The position numbers and the translations under genes are program-made. A stretch of 64,000 nt of DNA, taken from positions 372,001 through 436,000 of the forward strand of contig CAVPGP010000002.1 of assembly GCA_963704025.1 (NCBI GenBank), given 5' to 3'. Below the pieces are notes generated by a model. It saw nothing but the letters and a program-made list of their open reading frames with translations, was not told the origin of the DNA and searched no databases. Position 1 is the stretch's first letter, and every line of letters begins with the position of its first letter. This document shows, piece by piece, positions 9,046 through 15,680 of this stretch. The stretch is from CAVPGP01 sp963704025 (GTDB taxonomy: Bacteria; Actinomycetota; Thermoleophilia; Gaiellales; Gaiellaceae).

Positions 9046-9825
9046 TCAGCCGCGCGCGATCCGACGCTCGGCTGCGGGCTCGCCCTCGGCGGCGATCTCG
9101 TCCCGGATCTTCTCCAGGGCGCGGCGGATCAGGCGCGAGACGTGCATCTGCGAGATCCCGACCTGCTGGGCGATTTGCGACTGCGTCAGGCCTTCGAAGA
9201 ACCGGAGGTGCAGGATCGTGCGCTCACGGTCGTCGAGCACGGCGAACCCGGGCGCGAGCACCGCACGGTCCTCGGACACCTCGTACTGGTGCTCTTCCGT
9301 ACCGAGGGACTCGAGCGGGTCGAGGTCGTCGCCGTCGTCGTCGAGGCCGCCGCTCCCCTGCGAGAGCGAGAGCGAGGAGTAGGCACGGCCCGACTCGATC
9401 GCCTCGAGCACCTCCTCCTCCTCGACGCCGGCGGCCTTCGCGAGCTCCGGGATCGTCGGAGAGCGCGACAGCTGCACGGTCAGCTGCTCGATCAGCTTCG
9501 AGAGCTGGACGTTCAGCTCCTGCAGGCCGCGCGGGACCCGCACCGACCAGCCGCGATCGCGGAAATGGCGCTTGATCTCGCCGATGATGTTCGGGGTGGC
9601 GTACGTCGTCAGCTCGACGCCGCGCTCGAGGTCGAAGCGGTCGATCGCCTTGATCAGGCCGATCGCGCCGATCTGGACGAGGTCCTCGAGCTGCTCGCCG
9701 CGGTACGAGTAGCGTCGGGCCAGCGAGCGCACGAGCGACATGTACTGCTCGATCAGCTGCTCCCGCGCGGAGAGGTCTCCTTCCTCGTGGTAGCGGCGCA
9801 GCAGCTCCCGGTCGTTCTGCGCCAT
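9046..9825 (-). CDS. RNA polymerase sigma factor, SigB/SigF family
   Basis: Group 3 sigma factor of 259 residues. Region 2 is clear (LIEQYMSLVRSLARRYSYRG, then EDLVQIGAIGLIKAIDRFD and the -10-reading YATPNIIGEIKRHFRDRGW). Region 3 contains VPRGLQELN and region 4 the helix-turn-helix EGLTQSQIAQQVGISQMHVSRLIRRAL. This arrangement fits stress or development sigma factors controlled by an anti-sigma kinase, and the upstream gene is indeed RsbW-like. The start ATG overlaps the upstream stop (TGATG), so the two should be made in fixed proportion. Target promoters cannot be predicted from this window. Confidence 0.95.
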   Translation of the reverse strand: MAQNDRELLRRYHEEGDLSAREQLIEQYMSLVRSLARRYSYRGEQLEDLVQIGAIGLIKAIDRFDLERGVELTTYATPNIIGEIKRHFRDRGWSVRVPRGLQELNVQLSKLIEQLTVQLSRSPTIPELAKAAGVEEEEVLEAIESGRAYSSLSLSQGSGGLDDDGDDLDPLESLGTEEHQYEVSEDRAVLAPGFAVLDDRERTILHLRFFEGLTQSQIAQQVGISQMHVSRLIRRALEKIRDEIAAEGEPAAERRIARG

Positions 9826-10211
9826 CAGGCAGCTCCCACCGAGTTGAGCTGCTTCGTCAGTCGCACCCACGAGGCGCCTTCGCGCTCGTCGAGCTCGACG
9901 TCGTCCGCCACTGTCTCGAGCACGCGACGGAGACCGAGCTCCGTGTCGGCCACGGGCTCGAGGTCGGCGCGGAGCGCGTCGCTCGCGAACGGCCCGACGA
10001 CGGTCTCGAGCCGGTCGTCGACCACTCGGATCTCCAGCGTCACCGGCTCGTCGTCCTCGCGCCGCTCGAGAAGCGCGTCGAGCGCTACCTGGATGTCGTC
10101 GAGCGTTTCGACGGTCAGGTTGAGCCGGGCGGCGAGGCCCCCGAGCACCAGATGCGCAACGGTATGGAACTCCCTGTCACGCGGGATCGTCAGCGTGACA
10201 GCGTCGGTCAT
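9825..10211 (-). CDS. RsbW-like (HATPase-fold) putative anti-sigma factor
   Basis: A 128-residue protein with the length and beta-alpha layout of RsbW/SpoIIAB anti-sigma proteins (LTIPRDREFHTVAHLVLGGLA, then LTVETLDDIQVALDALLE, then a strand and helix to the end). Identity rests mainly on context: it directly precedes and overlaps a SigB/SigF-type gene. The N-box, which normally carries an Asn in an EAxxNA-type helix that binds Mg-ATP, reads VALDALLER here, with no Asn, and the G-boxes are not recognisable. It may therefore bind the sigma factor without kinase activity; that is inference. Confidence 0.7.
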   Translation of the reverse strand: MTDAVTLTIPRDREFHTVAHLVLGGLAARLNLTVETLDDIQVALDALLERREDDEPVTLEIRVVDDRLETVVGPFASDALRADLEPVADTELGLRRVLETVADDVELDEREGASWVRLTKQLNSVGAA

Positions 10212-10669
10212 TCGGCGCGCTCTCGCCGCAGCTCTTCCGCCAGATCCGCCTCGCGGCGCGCGGCTGCCTCCTTCGCGGCGCGGATCGCCTCGTTCCAGTC
10301 GCGCTTGACCTTGAACGTGGCGACGCCGTGGGAGACCCCCGCAGTGAACCCCGCGATCTTCTGGACAGGCCGGCGGATCGCGAAGCTGAGGGTACGGACC
10401 GTCGCGTCGATCTGGTCGACCGCGTCGACGGCGCTGTCCGTCATCTGATCCACCTTGTCCAGTTGCAGGTTCACTCGATCCACCGAGCCGCCGACCTTGT
10501 TGATCACGGGGAGCAGCTCGACCTCCGTTCCCCTGATGAACGAGGAGAGGCGCTGGAAGGTTCCGCCCAGACGGAAGAACGCGTAGCCGAGGCCGAGGCC
10601 GACCGCCAGCAGGAAGACGGCGAGCGCGACGTAGGCGAAGTCGCTGGGCGTGAAGTCTGCGACGAGCAC
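10208..10669 (-). CDS. Membrane-anchored coiled-coil protein, DUF948-like
   Basis: A 153-residue protein with one N-terminal transmembrane helix (about residues 10-32, YVALAVFLLAVGLGLGYAFF), followed by a long amphipathic helix with regular hydrophobic spacing (LLPVINKVGGSVDRVNLQLD, then VDAVDQIDATVRTL) and a charged tail ending in a Lys/Arg/Glu-rich coil. This matches the DUF948 general-stress-protein type found near sigma-B-like genes. GTG start at 10669. The stop overlaps the anti-sigma start by 4 bp, so it belongs to the same operon as the sigma factor. Function unknown. Confidence 0.75.
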   Translation of the reverse strand: MLVADFTPSDFAYVALAVFLLAVGLGLGYAFFRLGGTFQRLSSFIRGTEVELLPVINKVGGSVDRVNLQLDKVDQMTDSAVDAVDQIDATVRTLSFAIRRPVQKIAGFTAGVSHGVATFKVKRDWNEAIRAAKEAAARREADLAEELRRERAE

Positions 10670-10681
10670 TGGCCCCCGATC

Positions 10682-11944
10682 TTAGGCGGCGGCGGCGGCG
10701 GACGTGACCAGACCGGCCCCGACGACCGCGTCGCCCTCGTAGAGAACCGCGGCCTGTCCCTTGGCCACGCCGTGCGCCGGCCGGTCGAGCCGCAGCCGGA
10801 ATCCCCGTTCGGTGCGCTCGACCTCGGCTCCCACGACGGGCGAGCGGTACCGGAGCTTGACGTCGGCGCGGGCGGCGTCGGCGTAGAGGCGGCCGCGCGC
10901 CGTGACCCTCGTGCGCGCGAGGGAGGCCTTCGGGCCGACGACGACCCGGTTCGTGCCGGGCTCCGAGCCGAGGACGTACAGCGGCTCGGGTGCGGAGATC
11001 CCGATGCCGCGGCGCTGACCGGGTGTGAAGCGCCAGAAGCCGTCGTGCTCGCCGAGCGATGCGCCGTCCTCGCCGACGAGCTGCCCCGGGCGCGACCGGA
11101 GGCCGTGCCGCGCGAGGAATGTGCGGTAGTCGTCGCCGGCGAGGAAGCAGGCCTCCTGGCTCTCCGCGCGCCGCGCGGCGTCGAGGCCGGCGGCGGCCGC
11201 CTCCGCGCGGGTGTCATCCTTGGACTGCGCGCCGAGCGGAAAGCGGATCCGCTCGAGGAAGCGCGGGTCGAGTCGCGCCAGCATGTACGTCTGGTCCTTG
11301 CCGGCGTCGGCCGCACGCGCGAGCAGAAGCAGGCCTCGGTGCTCGGCGATGCGCGCATAGTGGCCGGTCGCGAGCGTCGCAGCGCCGGCGCGCTTCGCGA
11401 ACGCCAAGAGCTCGGCGAAGCGGAAGCTGCCGTTGCAGCCGATGCAGGGATTGGGCGTCTCGCCGCGCGCGTAGCCCCGCACGAACGGCTCCACGACGGC
11501 ACGGCGGAACTCCTCGCGAAGGTCGAGTGTCACGTGCGGAAGGCCGAGCTCGTGACACGTACGCCGAGCGGCGAGCACGGCTTCGGGCGAGCAGCAGGCA
11601 CGCTCGGCGTCGGGCCCGTCGGGGTCGAGCCAGAGGCGAAGCGTGACGCCGATTGCCTTCGGCCCCGAGCGGAGGAGCGCGACGGCGCTGTCGACCCCGC
11701 CGCTCATCGCGACGGCGACGCGCTCGGGGTCGGGCTCGGCGCGGAAGGCTCGGCCGATTGCGTCGGCGAGCGCGTCGATCGCCAGCTCGTCCCCGTCGAC
11801 CGCGGCCGCCTCGAGCAGCGTCAGACCCTCGAGCCGCCGCCCGATCCGGGGCGCGTCCGCCGAGACGATCCGGTCGCCGTCGACGGTGAGCCGCACAAGC
11901 GCGAAGTCGGTCCCTCGCGACGAGTTTCCCAGCACGTCGAGCAT
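10682..11944 (-). CDS. mnmA: tRNA 2-thiouridylase MnmA with an extra N-terminal domain
   Basis: Installs the 2-thio group on U34 of tRNA-Lys/Glu/Gln. From about residue 74 the product is a standard MnmA: PP-loop AMSGGVDSAVALL, catalytic Cys in NPCIGCNGSFRF, GHYARI, GKDQTYMLARL, the second Cys in ESQEACFLAG and the FTPGQRRGIG barrel motif. Residues 1-73 are not part of usual MnmA. Their pattern (strand, GDRIVSADAPRIGRRLEG, then LLEAAAVDGDELAIDALADA) resembles a NifU/IscU scaffold domain whose three cluster-binding Cys are absent. That resemblance is inference; the MnmA call is firm. ATG start at 11944. Confidence 0.93.
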   Translation of the reverse strand: MLDVLGNSSRGTDFALVRLTVDGDRIVSADAPRIGRRLEGLTLLEAAAVDGDELAIDALADAIGRAFRAEPDPERVAVAMSGGVDSAVALLRSGPKAIGVTLRLWLDPDGPDAERACCSPEAVLAARRTCHELGLPHVTLDLREEFRRAVVEPFVRGYARGETPNPCIGCNGSFRFAELLAFAKRAGAATLATGHYARIAEHRGLLLLARAADAGKDQTYMLARLDPRFLERIRFPLGAQSKDDTRAEAAAAGLDAARRAESQEACFLAGDDYRTFLARHGLRSRPGQLVGEDGASLGEHDGFWRFTPGQRRGIGISAPEPLYVLGSEPGTNRVVVGPKASLARTRVTARGRLYADAARADVKLRYRSPVVGAEVERTERGFRLRLDRPAHGVAKGQAAVLYEGDAVVGAGLVTSAAAAA

Positions 11945-11970
11945 CAGGGCAGCGTAGCCGCGACCGCCGC

Positions 11971-11993
11971 GTGTGCGGGCTCCGCCCGTACAC
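11971..11993. terminator. Hairpin upstream of mnmA
   Basis: Arms GTGTGCGGGC and GCCCGTACAC around a TCC loop, one imperfect pair. It lies within 30 bp of the mnmA start, so it could act as a leader hairpin as well as a terminator. No T-run. Confidence 0.35.
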
Positions 11994-12240
11994 GCTCGTC
12001 ACCGCCGACCGAAGGAAGAGGCCGCGAAATTCTCGGATTTCAACAGCGGCCGAGAAAAACAGCGCCCTGACTCTGCCGATGATCCGCGCCCGTGTGAACC
12101 TGGCCAAACCAGGTGGGTGCCGTCAGGGCCGCAGCGCAAGACGCCTTGACCGAATCGGGCTCCCTTTCACGGAGTGTTGGTTCTACATGGATGCGCGGAG
12201 CACGAACGGAGTCGGGCGCCGGGTCGCACTGTAGCGTGGT

Positions 12241-12256
12241 TCGCCCCTGCGGGCGA
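12241..12256 (-). terminator. Hairpin immediately after the rlpA-like gene
   Basis: A 6-bp stem, TCGCCC-ctgc-GGGCGA, abuts the stop codon of the RlpA-like gene. Its position fits a terminator for the envelope cluster, though no T-run follows. Confidence 0.4.
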
Positions 12257-12667
12257 TCACCCTTTCTTGGCGTACGCCCACTCGATCTGCTGGACGCCGC
12301 TGACGCCGAGCCTCGTCGCGAGCGCGTCGGTGAGGTCGAACTGCCGCCCGGGGACGTACGGCCCGCGATCGACGACCTGGGTCAGGACGTGCTTGTCGCC
12401 GAAGGCGACGTAGATCTTCGCGCCGCAAGGCAGCACCGGGTGGGCGACTCCCTCCGTCTCCGCGGTGAGTGCGTGTCCGCACGCCGTGCGCTTGCCGATC
12501 GAGGCCGGGCCGCGTGCGCCGGCGAGCGCCGTGTACCACGGGCCGGCGGGCTGCGGCAGCTTCGTCGATCTCTCTGCTCGGCCGCTCGTCAGTGCGAGAG
12601 AGACGACCGCGGCGAGCAGGGCGACACCCGCCAGCGCGATCTCGCGCTGGGCGAGTCTCGGCGTCAC
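12257..12667 (-). CDS. RlpA-like double-psi beta-barrel exported protein
   Basis: A 136-residue protein with an N-terminal hydrophobic segment (about residues 9-28, IALAGVALLAAVVSLALTSG), probably a signal anchor. It is followed by a double-psi beta-barrel domain (SIGKRTACGHALTAETEG, LPCGAKIYVAFG, TQVVDRGPYVPGRQFDLTDA), the fold of RlpA septal lytic transglycosylases. The conserved VxDRGPY...DLT motif is intact. GTG start chosen because it overlaps the upstream stop by 4 bp (GTGA). It ends a four-gene envelope cluster and may act on or bind peptidoglycan at the septum; that role is inferred from the family. Confidence 0.85.
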   Translation of the reverse strand: MTPRLAQREIALAGVALLAAVVSLALTSGRAERSTKLPQPAGPWYTALAGARGPASIGKRTACGHALTAETEGVAHPVLPCGAKIYVAFGDKHVLTQVVDRGPYVPGRQFDLTDALATRLGVSGVQQIEWAYAKKG

Positions 12668-13641
12668 GCAACGCCCTCCAGCTCCAGCAGGTGGCCGAAC
12701 GACTCGCGGACGAGGTCGTCGAAGTCGAGCGGCAGCGAGCCGTCGGGCGCCGCGTAGTCGCGCAGGTAGACGAGAAGGAGCGCCAGCTCCTCCTCCTCGT
12801 CCGCGTCGCCGTGGTCGCGCAGCGCGCGCTCGAGGCTCCAGATGTTCCACTCGCGGGGCACGGTCGGCAGCCTGGCCGGCAGCACGGGCGGTGGCGGAGC
12901 GGCCTCGTGCTCGAGCTCGGGCTCGGAGGCCGCGTCCGGCGCAGCGGCAAGGGCGGCCGGCGTGGGTTCCGGTTCTGGCTCTGCTTCTGGCTCTGCCTCG
13001 GCTTCCGTCTCCGTCTCTCCCTCTGGCTCCGGCTCTGTCGCGGTCTGCATCTCCGGCTCTGTTTGCGTTTCATTCTCGACCACACGCTCTGAACGCGTCT
13101 CCGGGTCGCTCTCGCGCTCTGGTTCGGGCTCCGGGTCGACGGGCTCGGTCGCGGCTTCCGGCCCGGGCACGATTGGCTCTGGCTCTTCGTCGGTCCCGGC
13201 TCCGTCAGCGCCGGCTCCATTGGCCTCCTCGACGACGATGTGATCCGGCTGCTCAGCCTCGATCGGCGCGACCTCCACGACCTCGATCTCGATCACCTCG
13301 ACGGTCTCGGCGACCACCTCCGGCTCGGGCTTCGACGCTTGCTCCACCTCTGTCGGCGGCGTCGGCCTCGCACCCCGGCCGCGCCCGACCACGCGCTCGC
13401 GCTGCCGAGCCTGCGCTGCGTGCTCAGGCCGCGATCCGGCGGTTGTCGTCGCCGAAGCCGAACGGCGGGCTCGCGCCCCGAACCAGCGCTCGAACGCGGC
13501 CACGAGCAGCCACGCGAACGCCATCACGGCAACGATCGTCCACCAAGCGAGCTGCTGCCAGCCGGCGACCGCCGCGATAGCCGCGAGAAAGAGCACCTCG
13601 GCGCCGAAGCGCACCGGCCCGCGGCGGACGACCGCCATCAT
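12664..13641 (-). CDS. Membrane-anchored acidic Pro/Glu-repeat protein with conserved C-terminal domain
   Basis: A 325-residue protein not matched to a named family. Residues about 10-45 form two closely spaced membrane segments (EVLFLAAIAAVAGW, then WTIVAVMAFAWLLVAAFE). Residues about 70-255 are a strongly acidic low-complexity region full of Glu-Pro, Glu-Thr and Glu-Ala repeats. The last 60 residues form a compact domain (REWNIWSLERALRDHG, then LLLVYLRDYAAPDGSLPLD). The membrane part closely resembles the neighbouring 13638-14375 gene, suggesting duplication. The ATG overlaps the previous stop by 4 bp; the stop overlaps the RlpA-like start. Tethering of the C-terminal domain through a long disordered linker is inference. 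Confidence 0.75.
   Translation of the reverse strand: MMAVVRRGPVRFGAEVLFLAAIAAVAGWQQLAWWTIVAVMAFAWLLVAAFERWFGARARRSASATTTAGSRPEHAAQARQRERVVGRGRGARPTPPTEVEQASKPEPEVVAETVEVIEIEVVEVAPIEAEQPDHIVVEEANGAGADGAGTDEEPEPIVPGPEAATEPVDPEPEPERESDPETRSERVVENETQTEPEMQTATEPEPEGETETEAEAEPEAEPEPEPTPAALAAAPDAASEPELEHEAAPPPPVLPARLPTVPREWNIWSLERALRDHGDADEEEELALLLVYLRDYAAPDGSLPLDFDDLVRESFGHLLELEGVA
12950..13330 (-). repeat. Low-complexity Glu/Pro-coding repeat tract
   Basis: Within the acidic protein gene, the plus strand is a run of imperfect short repeats of the type GGCTCTG/GGCTTCC/GTCTCCG, giving strong pyrimidine bias and repeating acidic dipeptides. Its length may be variable between strains. Confidence 0.6.
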
Positions 13642-14375
13642 CCGCCCTCTCCGCGACGCGGCAGCGCCGCATGGCGCGGCCGGGCCGGGAACTCCGCCGC
13701 CGGGCCGTTGCCGCCCCGCCGCCACGGCCGGCGCCCCTCCGTCTCGACGAGCGGGTCGATGCGGTGCGTCGACCGGCGCGACTCCGTCACGGGTTCGCCG
13801 GGGAAGGACTGCACCTCCCACGGATCGGCCCCGTTCCCGGCCCGTCCGCTCACGGGAACCGCCGATTCCTCGATTCCGAGCGAGGTCGACGCCTCGTGCA
13901 GCAGCGCCTCTTCGAGCGGCTCCCCGCCTGCGACGGCGGCGTTCTCCGCCTGCACCACCTCGGGTGCCGGCGGCTGCCCGGCAGGTACGGCCGCCGCGTG
14001 ATCGACCCGTTCCTCCGCGTCGGCCGCGGGTGCGGGCCAGTCGCCGAGGGCGGCGGCGCGCATCTCGGGAGTGGCGATCCAGGTCGGCGCCTCCGGCTCG
14101 CGCTGGGCCGGGTACCCCTGACCGCCGAAGCTCTGGTCGACGGGATGCCTCGGCGGGATCGCCGCCGGCGGGACGTAGTACCGCGGCGGCGAGCCGCTGC
14201 CCCAGTGAGGCTCCTCGCGCCACGCCGCCCACTCGAGCAGCGCGACGAGCAGCCAACCGGCGAGCATCACGAGGACGATGATCGTCGTGCCGACGTGGGC
14301 GACGCCGAGCACGGCCGCGAGCGCGACCAGAAAGGCCACCTCGAGCGCGAACCGCCATCCGCGACCGTCTGGCAT
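13638..14375 (-). CDS. Membrane protein with Pro/Ala-rich cytoplasmic tail
   Basis: A 245-residue protein. Two adjacent hydrophobic segments lie near the N-terminus (residues about 9-26 and 29-48, ALEVAFLVALAAVLGVAHVG and IIVLVMLAGWLLVALLEW), followed by a long hydrophilic, Pro/Ala/Glu-rich tail with no recognised domain, including PPRYYVPPAAIPPRHP. The hydrophobic hairpin followed by an aromatic/charged patch is the same arrangement as in the downstream gene, which it overlaps by 4 bp. The ATG is preceded by 15 bp of spacer after the DivIVA-like stop. Function unknown; context suggests a cell-envelope or division role. Confidence 0.7.
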   Translation of the reverse strand: MPDGRGWRFALEVAFLVALAAVLGVAHVGTTIIVLVMLAGWLLVALLEWAAWREEPHWGSGSPPRYYVPPAAIPPRHPVDQSFGGQGYPAQREPEAPTWIATPEMRAAALGDWPAPAADAEERVDHAAAVPAGQPPAPEVVQAENAAVAGGEPLEEALLHEASTSLGIEESAVPVSGRAGNGADPWEVQSFPGEPVTESRRSTHRIDPLVETEGRRPWRRGGNGPAAEFPARPRHAALPRRGEGG

Positions 14376-14390
14376 TCGCGGCCTCCCGCG

Positions 14391-15431
14391 CTAGTCGCCG
14401 TCTCGAGACCGGTCGTCGCCGCCGGCGGAGTCCCCGTCCGCCTCTGGCTCGCGCTCGTCGTCGGTCCCGTCCTCGTCGATCACGTCTTGCTCGTCCTCGG
14501 AAGACTGCGGCTCCGCGGAATCGGCCGGAGGCGTCGTCAGGGGAGGTGCGGAGACGGGCGGCGGCAGCGGGGCGTCGTCGACCGGCTGGTCCGGCTCCGT
14601 GTTCGAGGACGGCTCCTCGCCCTGGTCGATCTCCTCGGCCGCCTCGACCGGGCGGGGCGAGCTCATGAGCGGCGGCTCCTGCTCGCGGCGACCACGGCTC
14701 GACTCCAGCGACGCCTCGGCGGCGCGGACGATCGCGCCGCTGACCTCGTGGAGCTGCTCCGGCCCCATGCCGGCCGCGGCCAGCAGCTGCTCTGCGCCCT
14801 GCTGGGCGCGCGCCATCACTGCGCCCGCCTGTGCACGCGCCCACTCGAGCGTCTGCTCCACCTCGGCGCGAGCGGCGTTCGTCAGCTCGGTGGCATTGTG
14901 CCGCGACTGCTCCAGGAGCCGGGCGGCCCGCGCCTCGGACTCGCGCACCTCGCGCGTGGCCTCCTCGTTGGACTGCGCCAGGATCTCGCGCGACTCCTTC
15001 TTCGCGGCGGCGAGGATCTCCGCGCGCTGCCGCTCGCTCTCCTCACGGAAGCGGTTGATCTCGGCCTCGCGCCGCTGGAGCTCGTTTTGGCGACGGCGCA
15101 CCTCCTCCTCCGTCCGGCCCAGCTGAGCAGCGGAGGCGTTGGCGGCGTCGCGCTCGAGTGCGTCGGCGAACTCCGCCGCGGCGCGGATCAGATGCAGGGC
15201 GTCCATCCGGACCGCGTGGCCCGTCGGATCGACGTGTGCGCTCTGGCCCGCGGCCTGCAGTACACGCAGCTGCGCCTGCAGCTGCAGCGAGTGCCTGCGG
15301 AACGCATCGAACGCCTCGCGCACCTTCTCCTCGTCGAAGCCGCCGTCGGCGAGCCGCGGGATGTCTTCGAGGCGTGGTAGCGAGGTCAGCGTGGGCGACT
15401 GCGGTGCGCGTCCGGGTTCCTGTGTGGACAT
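14391..15431 (-). CDS. DivIVA-like coiled-coil protein
   Basis: A 346-residue cytoplasmic protein. After a disordered start (TLTSLPRLEDIPRLADGGFD), residues about 35-240 are almost wholly helical coiled coil with many Glu, Arg, Ala and Gln heptads (EEEVRRRQNELQRREAEINR, then AAKKESREILAQSNEEA). The C-terminal 100 residues are acidic and Pro-rich. The GFDEEKVREAFDAFRRH helix near residue 30 resembles the start of DivIVA/Wag31-type domains. Such proteins recruit envelope machinery at poles or septa, which fits the downstream RlpA-like gene. ATG at 15431 has an AAGGAAC ribosome-binding site; an upstream ATG at 15500 lacks one. Confidence 0.7.
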   Translation of the reverse strand: MSTQEPGRAPQSPTLTSLPRLEDIPRLADGGFDEEKVREAFDAFRRHSLQLQAQLRVLQAAGQSAHVDPTGHAVRMDALHLIRAAAEFADALERDAANASAAQLGRTEEEVRRRQNELQRREAEINRFREESERQRAEILAAAKKESREILAQSNEEATREVRESEARAARLLEQSRHNATELTNAARAEVEQTLEWARAQAGAVMARAQQGAEQLLAAAGMGPEQLHEVSGAIVRAAEASLESSRGRREQEPPLMSSPRPVEAAEEIDQGEEPSSNTEPDQPVDDAPLPPPVSAPPLTTPPADSAEPQSSEDEQDVIDEDGTDDEREPEADGDSAGGDDRSRDGD

Positions 15432-15540
15432 CTGTTCCTTCAGTTCACGGGCGAGGGACCGGCCCCTGCAGGCCGGTTGCCGGAAGTATGCCTTCTCCAT
15501 CGGCGGATGGCCGTCCCGCGTTTAGCTTCAGGTGTTCGTA

Positions 15541-15572
15541 CGGCGCACCCCCGCCCTCGGGGTGGGGTGCCG
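15541..15572. terminator. GC-rich hairpin between aspS and the DivIVA-like gene
   Basis: The plus strand reads GGCGCACCCC...GGGGTGCC with nested CCCC/GGGG pairing and one bulge. A second 7-bp inverted repeat (CTGAAAA/TTTTCAG, 17-nt loop) lies at 15604-15634. The gap (15432-15680) holds no gene; these elements may end the aspS transcript or form a leader for the DivIVA-like gene. Confidence 0.4.
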
Positions 15573-15680
15573 TTCCCGCCGCCCACGGCGATCGACGCTA
15601 CCACTGAAAATCGCGCCGGACCGTGACTTTTCAGCGCCAATTTTTCCCGAGGCGGCGGGGAGGCGCGCCGGCACGGGCCG

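Larger units (their letters stand above)
11945..12256. other. Intergenic region upstream of mnmA
   Basis: 312 bp without a convincing gene. It holds a near-perfect 10-bp hairpin at 11971-11993 (one G-T type mismatch), a small CCTGG/CCAGG repeat near 12104-12117, and the rlpA-side hairpin at 12241-12256. It should carry the promoter and leader of mnmA, but no promoter hexamers stand out. Confidence 0.5.
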
